A DNA stretch of 64,000 bases from contig JAFS01000001.1 of the NCBI GenBank assembly GCA_000526255.1, forward strand, positions 1-64,000, in the 5' to 3' direction. The stretch is from Verrucomicrobia bacterium LP2A (lineage in GTDB: Bacteria > Verrucomicrobiota > Verrucomicrobiia > Methylacidiphilales > Methylacidiphilaceae). Below the pieces are notes generated by a model. It was not told the origin of the DNA. It saw only the letters and a list, made by a program, of their open reading frames with translations, and did no database searches. The translations under genes were made by a program, and so were the position numbers. Shown here piece by piece: positions 48,595 through 58,048 of the stretch; positions within the stretch are counted from its first letter, which is position 1, and every line of letters starts with the position of its first letter.

Positions 48595-49347
48595 ATGGGA
48601 AAGAGAGGCGCAGGCGGCATTCTGACACTGGTCCTGCTTTGGATCTTTTTCGGGGCGGGGCGCTCCTTGGCCTGGGATCTCCAGGACAGCGTTGTGCAAT
48701 CGGCCGAGATCATCCGGAGGCTCAAGTCGCTCCCCGAGGAGGAGATTCCCGAGGCGATCTTCCGCGATGCGAAGGGCTTCGCGATCCTTACGGTAATCAA
48801 GGCGGGCTTCCTGGTCAGCGCCCGGGGCGGGAGGGGCCTGGTCGTCGCAAGGACGGAAAAAGGTTGGTCGGGACCGTCGGCGATTGCCACCGGCGGCCTC
48901 GGGTTCGGCTTCCAGATTGGTGCCGAAGTGACCGAGTTTGTGCTTGTTCTGAATACCCCGGAGGCGATCCAGGCGTTTGCTCGCGGGGGCAACGTGACCC
49001 TCGGCGGCGACATCAGCGCGGCGGCTGGGCCGGTGGGCCGCACGGCCGAGGGAGCGGTCACTCCTTTTGCCGCTGTCTATACCTATAGCCGCAGCCAGGG
49101 GCTCTTCGGAGGTCTGTCGCTCGAAGGGACGGTGATCGCCGAGGCCCCGGAGACCAATCGGGAGTACTACGGGCGGGAGGTCAACCCGGAGGATATCCTC
49201 GCGGGAAAGGTTCGCCCGCCGGCAAAGGCCGAAATCCTTGCCGAAGCGCTGGAGAGGCCGTATAGGAGTGATGCTCCTGAGAAACGGACCAACAAGGGCC
49301 GTACGGTGCCGGGCGAAGCTCCGAGCGCGCCGTTGCCGCGCGAGTAG
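48595..49347 (+). CDS. SYLF (Ysc84-like) lipid-binding domain protein
   Basis: A 250-residue secreted protein with signal peptide (LTLVLLWIFFGAGRSLA) and a SYLF/DUF500 domain, visible in IPEAIFRDAKGFAILTVIKA, GFLVSARGGRGLVVAR and the long glycine-rich ATGGLGFGFQIGAEVTEFVL. SYLF domains bind phosphoinositides or other lipids in eukaryotes, while bacterial members are poorly understood. ATG 48595 has AGGAGAAGGGGAGG just before it. A low-complexity tail ends the protein. Confidence 0.85.
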   Translation: MGKRGAGGILTLVLLWIFFGAGRSLAWDLQDSVVQSAEIIRRLKSLPEEEIPEAIFRDAKGFAILTVIKAGFLVSARGGRGLVVARTEKGWSGPSAIATGGLGFGFQIGAEVTEFVLVLNTPEAIQAFARGGNVTLGGDISAAAGPVGRTAEGAVTPFAAVYTYSRSQGLFGGLSLEGTVIAEAPETNREYYGREVNPEDILAGKVRPPAKAEILAEALERPYRSDAPEKRTNKGRTVPGEAPSAPLPRE

Positions 49348-49454
49348 GGATTATGGAAGCTCGCCTCCCGAAGGGAAGATCTTCGTGCAAACCGGGAATC
49401 TGGTGCACAGGGGGGGGCTGCCTCGGACGAGGAATCAAAGAGGGGCAGGACCAG

Positions 49455-50843
49455 ATGTTGAAGCAACGGTCTTTCGCGCATGGGCGAGGATGCCTTGGCC
49501 GAAGGCGCCTTGCGGCAAGCTTCTCGATCGCGGAGGCGCTCTTGTGGATCTGCGAGGTTCTCGCCATTCTCGGCTTTTCGGCCTTGCTCCCCTGTCGCGC
49601 CGAAGATCTGCTCGAGGTCTTCCGGCAGGCGGCGAGAACGGATCCTATCCTGGCGCGGGAGAAAGATCTCTTTACTGCCAATGCGGCGGGAGTCTCGGTG
49701 GCCCGCTGGGCGCTCGGACCCAAGATGCAGGCCTATGGGGGAGCGGGGGTGGCGAGCCTCAACCTCTCCTTTGGGAACGTCTTCAGCCTTGCGACCGGTA
49801 CCACGGCCGAATATTACACGGTGCTCCTGACCCAGCCCCTTCTGGACGGGCAGAGCATCGCGGCGTTGCGGGTGGCAAAGTCGGAAGCGCAGGCGCAGCA
49901 TGCGATGATTCTCTATCAACAGCAACAGTTGATCCTCCGAGTCGTCCAGGCCTACCTGACCGTCCTTCAGGCCGAAGCCAACCAGAGGGTGGCCGCCGAG
50001 CAGCGCGAGTTGTTCGGGAGCGTCTGGAAGCAGGCGAGCGCCTTTCTCGCCGTCGGCCGGGGCGATGTCATCGCCGCCTCGGAAGCGAAGGCTCGCCTCG
50101 ATGCGTCGCAATCGACCTTGACGACGGCGACCAATGCGATCGCGATTGCGCGTAGGACCCTGGAACGGTTCACGCATTCCCCGGTGGGAACGCTCGTGGA
50201 CGTCGGGGCGCTCAATCCGCTTGGACCGCAACCAGACCGGATTGATGTCTGGACGAAAACCGCGGTCGACAATCAGCCTCTTCTCCATCAAGCCCGCTCC
50301 CTCCTCACGGCGGCGGTTGAGCAGATCGAGCAGAATCGGCGCGCCCAATGGCCCGTGCTTTCTGTAGTGGGATCGTCGGCGGCGCTCGGGGTAAACGCGG
50401 CGCCGCTCGACATCCAGAGCCAAGCGGGCTTTCTCACTGTTTCGGTGCCCTTCTTCGATGGGCAGATTGGGGCACGGGTCAAGCAAGCCAAGGCCCAGGC
50501 GCGGGCGAGTCAACGCTATCTCGATAATACCGTCGACCAGGTCAGGCTCGACACGGAGGAGGCCTTCCTGAACCTGGAAAGCAGCGTTCCTCAGCTTCAG
50601 AGCTCGGTGACCGCCGTCGAGTCCGCAAAAACGAGCCTCGAGGGGACGCGGAAGGGCTACGAGATCGGAACCCGTTCGATCGTCGACCTGCTGACCGTGA
50701 TCACCGACTATGGCAGTGCGCGGAGGGACTACTATGTGGCTCTCTACAACCACATTCTTAATCGGGTGCAATTGAAGGGAGCGGCCGGGGTCTTGACGAT
50801 GGAGGATGTCCGGGCCTTGAACGAGCTGCTCCAGAAGCCGTAA
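49455..50843 (+). CDS. TolC-family outer-membrane efflux protein
   Basis: A 462-residue outer-membrane channel of the TolC/OEP family with long helical repeats (ALRVAKSEAQAQHAMILYQQ and the matching LDTEEAFLNLESSVPQLQSS). A hydrophobic N-terminal segment (ICEVLAILGFSALLPC) acts as signal peptide. ATG 49455 is preferred; the frame begins at 49353. It is followed 13 bp later by the HlyD-like adaptor and then the ABC genes, forming a complete trans-envelope export system. Confidence 0.88.
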   Translation: MLKQRSFAHGRGCLGRRRLAASFSIAEALLWICEVLAILGFSALLPCRAEDLLEVFRQAARTDPILAREKDLFTANAAGVSVARWALGPKMQAYGGAGVASLNLSFGNVFSLATGTTAEYYTVLLTQPLLDGQSIAALRVAKSEAQAQHAMILYQQQQLILRVVQAYLTVLQAEANQRVAAEQRELFGSVWKQASAFLAVGRGDVIAASEAKARLDASQSTLTTATNAIAIARRTLERFTHSPVGTLVDVGALNPLGPQPDRIDVWTKTAVDNQPLLHQARSLLTAAVEQIEQNRRAQWPVLSVVGSSAALGVNAAPLDIQSQAGFLTVSVPFFDGQIGARVKQAKAQARASQRYLDNTVDQVRLDTEEAFLNLESSVPQLQSSVTAVESAKTSLEGTRKGYEIGTRSIVDLLTVITDYGSARRDYYVALYNHILNRVQLKGAAGVLTMEDVRALNELLQKP

Positions 50844-50856
50844 AGGGGGGTGCAGG

Positions 50857-51771
50857 ATGGCGGAGAATCCGGTAAAGGAAAAGGCGGAGGCCCCGAGTCG
50901 AAAACGAGTGCTTGGGCTGGTTCTGGTCGGCGTCGTCCTCCTGGCGGCCGCCGCCGGCCTCTTCCTCTGGCTGCGCGCGGAGCGGGAGGGCAAGGAGTGG
51001 CTCACTTTCTACGGGAACATCGACATTCGCGAGATCCAGCTCGCCTTCTACGATGAGGGACGAATCGAGCGGATGTTTGTTCAGGAGGGAGACCGGATCA
51101 AAAGGGGGCAAGTCGTGGCGGAGCTGGATATCTCGCGCCTGGACGACGCGGTGCGCAAGGCCGAGGCGACCCTGCGGATGGACCAGGCGGCGCTCGAGAA
51201 TGCCGACATCACCTATCGGCGGACGGAGGCGTTGGCCAAGGATCTCTACGTATCGCTCCAGGACCGGGACAACGCGATTGCCGCCTTAAAGGAGGCGCGG
51301 GACCGGCTCAAGGCCGATGAAGCCGCGCTTGTCCTGGCCCGGAGGCAGCTGCACGACGGGAGGCTTGTTGCGCCCAAGGAGGGAGTCATCGAAGTACGAA
51401 TCCTGGAGCCTGGGGATATGATCACGCCTCAGGCTCCGGTCTTTACGGTCGCCCTCGACAATCCGGTCTGGGCCCGCATCTACGTCCCGGAGCCCGACCT
51501 CGGCAAGATCTTCCCTGGGATGCGGGCGGAGATCTATACCGACAGCTACCCGGGACGGGTATTTCCCGGATGGATCGGGTATATTTCGCCGACGGCGGAG
51601 TTTACTCCCAAGAACGTCGAAACCCCTCAGCTGCGGACGAGGCTCGTCTACGAGGTGCGCGTCTATGCCTGCAATCCGGATTACCGACTTCGGCTGGGAA
51701 TGCCGACGACGGTGAAGATCCGGAGAAATCAGCCCTATCCACCGCCTCCCCCTCCCTGCGGCTTGGAATGA
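50857..51771 (+). CDS. HlyD/YbhG-like membrane-fusion adaptor protein
   Basis: A 304-residue periplasmic adaptor. It has an N-terminal membrane helix (VLGLVLVGVVLLAAAAGLFL), a biotinyl-lipoyl-like half (YGNIDIREIQLAFYDEGRIE), an alpha-hairpin (about 95-170) and the second lipoyl half LHDGRLVAPKEGVIEVRI, then a beta-barrel. It joins the TolC-like channel to the ABC transporter. The last residues form a short proline run, and the stop overlaps the ATP-binding gene (ATGA). Confidence 0.9.
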   Translation: MAENPVKEKAEAPSRKRVLGLVLVGVVLLAAAAGLFLWLRAEREGKEWLTFYGNIDIREIQLAFYDEGRIERMFVQEGDRIKRGQVVAELDISRLDDAVRKAEATLRMDQAALENADITYRRTEALAKDLYVSLQDRDNAIAALKEARDRLKADEAALVLARRQLHDGRLVAPKEGVIEVRILEPGDMITPQAPVFTVALDNPVWARIYVPEPDLGKIFPGMRAEIYTDSYPGRVFPGWIGYISPTAEFTPKNVETPQLRTRLVYEVRVYACNPDYRLRLGMPTTVKIRRNQPYPPPPPPCGLE

Positions 51772-53537
51772 ATGCGGCTGGGAGATCGAGCGGCTTGCCC
51801 TGCGTATCCGTCGAGGGGATTTCCAAGAGCTTTGGGACTGGGGAGAAGGTTGTGTCCGCTCTCGATCGGGTCTCGATCGAGATTGCTTCCGGGCAGATCA
51901 CGGGCCTGGTCGGCCCGGACGGGGCGGGAAAGACCACCCTTCTGCGCATCGTCACGGGCCTGCTCCGGCCTGACGAGGGGCGCGTCACGGTCCTGGGATT
52001 GGATGCGACCCGGCAGCCGCAGGAGCTCGCCGCGCAGCTTGGCTATATGCCACAGCGCTTCGGCCTCTACGAGGATCTGACCGTTTCCGAGAACCTCGAC
52101 CTTTACGCGGATTTGCAGGGGGCTCCGAAGCCGGATCGTGCGGCTCGGTTTGCGGAGCTTCTGCACATGGCGGGCTTGGCTCCCTTTACCGATCGGTTGG
52201 CTGGCAACCTTTCCGGAGGCATGAAGCAGAAGCTGGGGCTCGTCTGCACGCTCGTAGGGAACCCGCGTCTTCTTCTTTTGGATGAGCCGACCGTGGGGGT
52301 CGACCCGCTTTCGCGGCGCGAGCTCTGGGCCATCCTCTTCCGGTTGCGAGACGAGAAGGGCCTTTCGATCTTCGTGAGCACTTCTTATCTCGAAGAGGCC
52401 GAACGCTGCCAGCAGGTCATTCTCCTCTCGAAAGGAAAGCTCTTGAGCGTGGGCGATCCCGCGGACATCGCCACCCGGGCGGCGGGACGGACGTTTCTTG
52501 TCTGGTCGGACTCGCTTTCTCCCCGTCCTCTGCATTCCGGGCTTGCGCGGCTCCCTGGAATCCTGAGCGCCTCGATCGAGGGGAAAGGCGTGCGCGTATT
52601 GGTGAAGGCGGAAGGGAGGCCGATTGCGGAACTGCTGGCCGAAGGGCGACTGACGGGCTGCCACCAGGAGCCGGTCTCTCCCCGGTTTTCGGATGCGTTT
52701 CTGGCCTCTCTCGGCGAGGCGGGAGAGGGCCGGGGGGAAGCAAAGGCTCAGGGCGCCGCGACCGTCGACAAGAGCGATCGGATCGGCGAGGACAGGATCG
52801 TCGTGCAGGATCTTTCCCGGTTCTTTGGACGCTTCGAGGCCGTCAAGAAGATTGGCTTTCGTGTCCGAGCGGGGGAGGTCTTCGGGCTTCTCGGCCCCAA
52901 TGGTGCCGGAAAATCGACGACCTTTCGGATGCTCTGCGGCCTGCTCCCCCCTTCTTCCGGCTTGGCGCGGGTGGCGGGAGTCGATCTACGGACCGGTGCT
53001 CCTTCCGCGCGGGCCCGGATCGGCTATGTAGCGCAAAAGTTCTCCCTCTACGGCGCTCTGACGGTGCGGCAGAACATGCGATTTTTCGCCAGGGCCTATG
53101 GTCTTTCGCCGCAGCGCCAACGGGAGCGGATCGAGTGGGCGGAAACGGAGTTCCAGCTCGATTCCTACCGCAATGCGAATGCAGAATCCCTTCCGCTGGG
53201 CTTCCAGCAGAGGCTCGCTCTCGCTTGCGCGCTCTTGCACGAGCCGGAGATCCTTTTCCTGGATGAGCCGACTTCGGGAATGGATCCCTTTGCCCGAGAA
53301 GAGCTCTGGCTTCGGATCGGGGAGATGGCGCAGCGGGGGGTGACGGTGCTGGTGACAACGCATCATCTCGAAGAGGCTGAGTTCTGTGATCGGCTGATCA
53401 TCATCTCCGAAGGGAGGATTCTGGCGGAAGGTTCTCCAGATCAGATCAAGGAGCCCTTCCGCTCGGAGGAGATGCCGGAGCCTTCCATGGAAGAGTCCTT
53501 TGTCCGCCTGATCGAAAGGAGCAGGGGGGAGAGATGA
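51768..53537 (+). CDS. YbhF-like double ABC ATPase
   Basis: A 589-residue protein with two ABC ATPase domains in tandem. The first has GPDGAGKTT, LSGGMKQKLGL and LLLLDEPTVGVDP. The second has GPNGAGKSTT, LPLGFQQRLALACALL and ILFLDEPTSGMDP. The second signature is degenerate (LPLGFQQ), so the two nucleotide sites are probably not equivalent. This matches the YbhF subunit of the YbhFSR multidrug and cation efflux pump. It overlaps both neighbours by 4 bp. Confidence 0.92.
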   Translation: MNAAGRSSGLPCVSVEGISKSFGTGEKVVSALDRVSIEIASGQITGLVGPDGAGKTTLLRIVTGLLRPDEGRVTVLGLDATRQPQELAAQLGYMPQRFGLYEDLTVSENLDLYADLQGAPKPDRAARFAELLHMAGLAPFTDRLAGNLSGGMKQKLGLVCTLVGNPRLLLLDEPTVGVDPLSRRELWAILFRLRDEKGLSIFVSTSYLEEAERCQQVILLSKGKLLSVGDPADIATRAAGRTFLVWSDSLSPRPLHSGLARLPGILSASIEGKGVRVLVKAEGRPIAELLAEGRLTGCHQEPVSPRFSDAFLASLGEAGEGRGEAKAQGAATVDKSDRIGEDRIVVQDLSRFFGRFEAVKKIGFRVRAGEVFGLLGPNGAGKSTTFRMLCGLLPPSSGLARVAGVDLRTGAPSARARIGYVAQKFSLYGALTVRQNMRFFARAYGLSPQRQRERIEWAETEFQLDSYRNANAESLPLGFQQRLALACALLHEPEILFLDEPTSGMDPFAREELWLRIGEMAQRGVTVLVTTHHLEEAEFCDRLIIISEGRILAEGSPDQIKEPFRSEEMPEPSMEESFVRLIERSRGER

Positions 53538-54655
53538 GCCCCCGGGTTTCCCGCTTTCTCGCCCTCTGGCGGAAGGAGTGGATTCAGATTCGGAGGGATC
53601 CGGCGAGCATCGGGATCGGCGTGCTTCTGCCCGCGATTCTGCTCTTGGTCTTCGGCTACGGGATTTCCCTGGACGCTCAGCGTCTGCCCATCGGTGTTGT
53701 CGTCGAAAAGCCCAACCCGCTGACGGCGAGCTTCACGGGAGGGCTCGAGCAGTCGCGCTACTTCTCGCCCCATCCTTATGGGAGCATTGGGGAAGGGGAA
53801 GATGCGCTGCGCCGGAGAAAGGTGGATGCGATTCTCTGGCTTTGGGGGGATTTCACTCGACGAGGACTGCGCGAGGGCAACGCCCCGCTTTCCCTGATCG
53901 TCAACGGAGTCGATGCCAATACGGCCCGCCTGCTGGAAGGATATTTCCAAGGGGTTTGGGGTCAATGGCTCGAATGGGAGGCGAAGACCTCCGGACAACC
54001 CATTCTCACGCCCGTCGATGTCGAGGGGCGGATCTGGTTCAATCCCGCGCTCGAAAGCCGGCACTACCTGGCACCCGGTGTCATCGTGATCAACATGACC
54101 CTGGTTGGAGCGCTCTTGACCGCACTGGTCATTGCGCGAGAGTGGGAGAGGGGGACGATGGAAGCCCTTCTCTCTACCCCGGTTTCGGTGGCGGAGATCC
54201 TCTGGAGCAAGATTGGCCCCTACTTTGTTCTCGGGATGGGCGGGATGGCGGCTTGCGTGGTCATCACGGTCGGCCTCTTTGGCGCGCCCCTCGTCGGCTC
54301 GCCGTGGGTGCTTTTCCTGGCGGCCTCGCTTTTCCTTCTCTCTTCTCTCGGGATGGGCCTGCTGATCTCCACCGCGTTTCGTAGCACCTTCCTGGCGAGC
54401 ATGGTCGCGGTCGTTTCCACCTTTCTTCCCGCCTTCATTCTTTCTGGCTTCATCTTCGACATCGGTTCGATGCCCGGACCAATTCGGGCTTTCACCTATC
54501 TCTTTGCCGCCCGGTATTTCGTTTCCTTGCTCCAGACGGTTTTCCTTGCGGGAGATGTCTGGAGTGTCCTTCTGCCGAACCTGGCCGCTCTCGCCCTGAT
54601 GGCGGCTTTCTTCCTCGGAATTGCCTGGCGGATGTCGCGGCGAAGCTTGGAATAG
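53534..54655 (+). CDS. ABC-2 efflux permease (YbhS-like)
   Basis: A 373-residue permease: one N-terminal membrane helix, a large extracytoplasmic domain and five C-terminal helices, the layout of the YbhS/YhiI group of ABC-2 permeases. The ending segment TAFRSTFLASMVAVVSTFLP and IFDIGSMPGPIRAFTYL are conserved. ATG start overlaps the double ATPase gene (ATGA). Confidence 0.9.
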   Translation: MSPRVSRFLALWRKEWIQIRRDPASIGIGVLLPAILLLVFGYGISLDAQRLPIGVVVEKPNPLTASFTGGLEQSRYFSPHPYGSIGEGEDALRRRKVDAILWLWGDFTRRGLREGNAPLSLIVNGVDANTARLLEGYFQGVWGQWLEWEAKTSGQPILTPVDVEGRIWFNPALESRHYLAPGVIVINMTLVGALLTALVIAREWERGTMEALLSTPVSVAEILWSKIGPYFVLGMGGMAACVVITVGLFGAPLVGSPWVLFLAASLFLLSSLGMGLLISTAFRSTFLASMVAVVSTFLPAFILSGFIFDIGSMPGPIRAFTYLFAARYFVSLLQTVFLAGDVWSVLLPNLAALALMAAFFLGIAWRMSRRSLE

Positions 54656-54666
54656 AAAGAGGAAGC

Positions 54667-55776
54667 ATGGTCCAGCGAATCTTCGGACTGATCGTCAAGG
54701 AGCTCCTGGCGCTCTTTCAAGATAAGCGGAGCCGGTTCGTGGTGATCGGGCCTCCACTGATTCAACTGATCATCTTCGGTTACGCAGCCACCTTTGACGT
54801 CAACCGTGTCGCCTACGCGGTCTACGACGAGGAAAACAGCGGCGCCTCGCGCGACCTGCTCGCCCGCTTCGAGGGATCTCGCGTCTTCCGCTGCACGGGG
54901 CGCATTCATTCGGACCAGGAGCTCGCCAAGGTCATCGACTGCAAGCAGGCGCTGTTGGTGCTTCACGTCGGGAGGAATTTCAGCCGGGATCTCTTCACCG
55001 CTCCTCCCGCTCGGCTGCAGGCGATCGTTGACGGCAGAAACTCGAATACCGCCGGAATCCTGCTCGGTTACGTCAACCAGATCGTTCTGGATTTTAACGC
55101 GAACTGGCTCCCCTTGCACGGGATCAAGCCGCCTCCCGCCGTCCTTCAGCCGCGCTCCTGGTTCAATCCAAACCTGGAATCCCGTTGGTTCATCGTTCCG
55201 GGGCTGCTGGCGACCCTGACTCTGGTGGTGTCGATCATGAGCGTCGGCCTTTCCGTCGCCCGTGAACGTGAGGCGGGGACCCTCGATCAGCTCCTGGTGA
55301 CTCCCATGAGGTCGTGGGAGATCGTTTTGGGCAAGGTGGTGCCCGGCCTCGTCGTGGCCATGGGGGAGGTCACGTTGATCTTCCTGGCCGCGATCCTCTG
55401 GTTTCGGATTCCTTTCGTCGGAAATCTTTTGGCCCTTTACGTCGGCTTGGCCTTCTACAGCCTGGCGACGATCGGAGTGGGCCTGATTATCTCCTCTCTG
55501 TCGATGACGCAGCAGCAGGCTCTTCTCGGCAGCTTTTTCTTCCTCAGCCCGGCGATCGTGCTTTCGGGTTTCTCGACGCCGATCCGCAACATGCCCGAGG
55601 TCGTGCAGTGGCTCACCCTTCTCAACCCGTTGCGGTACGCTCTGGTTGTCGTCCGGAGGGTCTTTCTGGAGGGGGCCGGCTTCGCCGACGTCTGGACCGA
55701 GTATATCCCGATGGCGCTGATCGCGCTGGCTACGCTGCTCGGAGCCTGGTGGGTCTTTCGACGGAGGGTTGGATAG
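54667..55776 (+). CDS. ABC-2 efflux permease (YbhR-like)
   Basis: A 369-residue permease, homologous in layout to the preceding one and therefore its heterodimer partner. The N-terminal helix GPPLIQLIIFGYAATFDVN is conserved, as are EREAGTLDQLLVTPM and the GFSTPIRNMPEVVQWLTLLN region. The gap to the preceding gene is 11 bp, with GAAAGAGGAAG as ribosome-binding site. The five-gene unit TolC-HlyD-YbhF-YbhS-YbhR ends here. Confidence 0.9.
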   Translation: MVQRIFGLIVKELLALFQDKRSRFVVIGPPLIQLIIFGYAATFDVNRVAYAVYDEENSGASRDLLARFEGSRVFRCTGRIHSDQELAKVIDCKQALLVLHVGRNFSRDLFTAPPARLQAIVDGRNSNTAGILLGYVNQIVLDFNANWLPLHGIKPPPAVLQPRSWFNPNLESRWFIVPGLLATLTLVVSIMSVGLSVAREREAGTLDQLLVTPMRSWEIVLGKVVPGLVVAMGEVTLIFLAAILWFRIPFVGNLLALYVGLAFYSLATIGVGLIISSLSMTQQQALLGSFFFLSPAIVLSGFSTPIRNMPEVVQWLTLLNPLRYALVVVRRVFLEGAGFADVWTEYIPMALIALATLLGAWWVFRRRVG

Positions 55777-55805
55777 CTTCCGATCGGTCCGCTCAATAGG
55801 AAGAA

Positions 55806-56468
55806 TCAATATTCCGGCGTCGGGGCTTCGGTGTAGATCTTGGCGAGCAGATCGGAGCAGAGATTCTCCAGCTCGACGCCGAAGGCTTCCACCCTCCGGC
55901 TGTAGATGCTGTGCGCGACCAGGCAGGGGACTGCGATCGCTAGACCCGCCAATGTGGTGTGAAGGGCTTCCGAGATTCCATGGGCGATCGCCGCTCCCTG
56001 CGTGGCGATTCCGTGGCTACCCACGCTACCGAAGATCGTGATCAATCCGGAGAGCGTTCCCAAGAGGCCGAGCAGCGGTCCGATGCCTGTGATGATTTCC
56101 AGGATGACGAGGCCGCGTTCCAGTTGAGCGATCTCTGCTCGAGCCTTTACCTGGAGAGCCTCGGTGTTCTCGAACTTCGACCAGGTGATGTTTTGCAGGC
56201 ACGAGCGCGATAAGCGGCTGAGCACAGTCTTCTCGTTCTGGCAGAGCTTTTCTACGCGCTCGGGGCTCTCTCCCCAACCCAGCTCCTGAATGGCCCGCGA
56301 GAGTGGGGAGGGGATGATGCGCGGGCGACGAAGGGCAAAGCCTCGTTCCAGGATCACCGCCAAGCCAATGATCGAGCAGAGGATGACCGGATAGATGAAG
56401 ATGCCGGCGTCGGCGATGAAGCGGCTGATGGAGCCGAATACCTCAGAGATGTTCGCGTAATAGAGCAT
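55806..56468 (-). CDS. exbB: MotA/TolQ/ExbB proton-channel protein
   Basis: A 220-residue inner-membrane protein of the TolQ/ExbB family. Three membrane helices are visible; the motif AIAHGISEALHTTLAGLAIAVP and LGLLGTLSGLITIF are diagnostic. With ExbD it uses the proton gradient to power TonB or Tol. It lies 221 bp downstream of the tonB-like gene on the same strand, while no exbD is in between or after it. A TolQ role is possible, but the TonB neighbour favours ExbB. Confidence 0.88.
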   Translation of the reverse strand: MLYYANISEVFGSISRFIADAGIFIYPVILCSIIGLAVILERGFALRRPRIIPSPLSRAIQELGWGESPERVEKLCQNEKTVLSRLSRSCLQNITWSKFENTEALQVKARAEIAQLERGLVILEIITGIGPLLGLLGTLSGLITIFGSVGSHGIATQGAAIAHGISEALHTTLAGLAIAVPCLVAHSIYSRRVEAFGVELENLCSDLLAKIYTEAPTPEY

Positions 56469-56499
56469 TCTCTTACCTCATTGGGGGAATTCGTCTTGC

Positions 56500-56526
56500 G
56501 CCCGCCTCGGGCAGGCGGGCATTTTT
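56500..56526 (+). terminator. Intrinsic terminator-like hairpin between tonB and exbB
   Basis: GCCCGCCT (56500-56507), a five-base loop and AGGCGGGC (56513-56520) form a perfect 8-bp GC-rich stem. It is followed on the plus strand by ATTTTT. The tract is placed for transcription entering from the left, that is, antisense to exbB. On the minus strand there is no T-run, so the tonB message could still continue to exbB. Confidence 0.5.
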
Positions 56527-56689
56527 CCGGAGAAGAGTTCCCGCAACCATGAAGTGCTGCGGGCGAAACTGCCGCTGCAACCCGTCTAGCATGCTCCTCG
56601 CCCGGAGGCTAGCCGAAAATCGCAAGCTTTCGCGGTGTCGGATGGCTCCCAGCGGCGGACGGGAGGATAATTCCGCGGAAGCCATGCGG

Positions 56690-57886
56690 CTAGTAGATCG
56701 TGAAAGTGATCTCCTCCCAGAACCCACCTCCCAGCTGGGTTTTCATGCCTTCGGAAAACGGCTCGAAGGGAGCGGAAAGCCGGACCGAGTCGTTCGAGAT
56801 CGTCCGAAGCACCTCGGTGCGTCCATCCTCGGAGACGATCTGCAGGTTGCGGATGGTGCCGTCGGCCTGGACATAGAAGCGTACCTGGACCGCTCCGAGG
56901 GCGAGCAGGGCCATGTTCTGCTCGACTTCCAGATACCAGCGCGAGCCGATGGCTCGGTACATTCGGGCCTTGTAGCGGCCCAGCTCCGTTTCCCGGCTAG
57001 CGGGGGAGGCAGGGCCGATCTCGGCGGTGCGCCCGCCAGCAAGCTGCATCCGATGTCTCGGCATGGAGGCCGGGGAAGGGGGCGGAGCGGGAGGGGGGGT
57101 GGCCTCGGGCTCGGGTTTCTGCTCGGGTTTCTGCTGACTCTCTTGGTTCGGATCCTGGGTGGGCGGGCGTTTAGCTTCGGGCTGGGAGGACTCCTCGGCG
57201 AGCTTCTCTCCTTGCTTTTGGCTTGCGGCCTCATCGGGCTTTTTCGGCTTCTCGGGAGAAAACGGGAGCAGCGGCTTGGCGTCCGGGAGATCTCGCGGAA
57301 AAACATCGGGGCGGCGGGGGTCGGCGACTTTCGGGGCCTCCGCTTCCTCCTTGACGATTTTTTTCTCTTCCTGCTTTGGTTTCTCCATCGGCTTCTCGGT
57401 CGCGGCTTTCGGCTGTTCCGCGGACTTTTGAACCGGAGTGGGCTTCGACGGGGGGGACTGCGGCGAGGGCTGGCTTTGCGGGCTCGGGCGGGTAGGACGC
57501 GACGGGCCGGAAGGGTGGGGTGGCGACGGACGGCTCCCCGGCTGGTCCTGGTAGGTCATCGAGGCGCGCGGATGACCCTTCATCTGAGGAATCGGAGAAT
57601 CCTTCTGCGTGTTGGATTGCTCGCTGCGCAGAGCCGTGTTCCGTTCCGACTGCAACGGAGTTCGCGGGTCGACCTTATCGCTCTTTTGCCACTCCTCGGT
57701 GGGCATGAACGTATCGGGCGAGACCATTTGGAGCATGGTCAGGCTGGGTGGGGGAGGGTTGGGGGGAGGGGATGACGGGAAGAGCCGGAGTGCGATCCCC
57801 GAGGTGAACAGAAAGGTAAAAAGAAGATGCAAGAGCAGCGAGAGGATCAGGAACCCGCCGATTCGAGATCGCACCCTCGTCTGCAT
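56690..57886 (-). CDS. tonB: TonB-like energy transducer
   Basis: A 398-residue TonB-family protein. One N-terminal membrane helix (FLILSLLLHLLFTFLFTSG) is followed by a long region rich in Pro, Lys, Glu and Gln (about 60-280) that spans the periplasm, and by a C-terminal TonB domain (about 305-398) with VRFYVQADGTIRNLQIVSED. The spacer is longer than in E. coli TonB (239 aa in total). TolA is an alternative for this layout. It is transcribed towards exbB and divergently from the polyprenyl synthase gene. Confidence 0.82.
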   Translation of the reverse strand: MQTRVRSRIGGFLILSLLLHLLFTFLFTSGIALRLFPSSPPPNPPPPSLTMLQMVSPDTFMPTEEWQKSDKVDPRTPLQSERNTALRSEQSNTQKDSPIPQMKGHPRASMTYQDQPGSRPSPPHPSGPSRPTRPSPQSQPSPQSPPSKPTPVQKSAEQPKAATEKPMEKPKQEEKKIVKEEAEAPKVADPRRPDVFPRDLPDAKPLLPFSPEKPKKPDEAASQKQGEKLAEESSQPEAKRPPTQDPNQESQQKPEQKPEPEATPPPAPPPSPASMPRHRMQLAGGRTAEIGPASPASRETELGRYKARMYRAIGSRWYLEVEQNMALLALGAVQVRFYVQADGTIRNLQIVSEDGRTEVLRTISNDSVRLSAPFEPFSEGMKTQLGGGFWEEITFTIY

Positions 57887-58048
57887 CGAGCGAGACTATA
57901 TCATGCGGGATCCTGCTTGCCTACGAGAAGAGGATCTTCCTGCGGCCCGGGCCTACCGGACAGCGCGCAGCGCACCGAATCGAAGCTGGTCGGCAAAGAG
58001 CCCTTTCGGAGGAGCGGGTTTGGCGTAAATTTTCCCGTCGGGCGCCTC

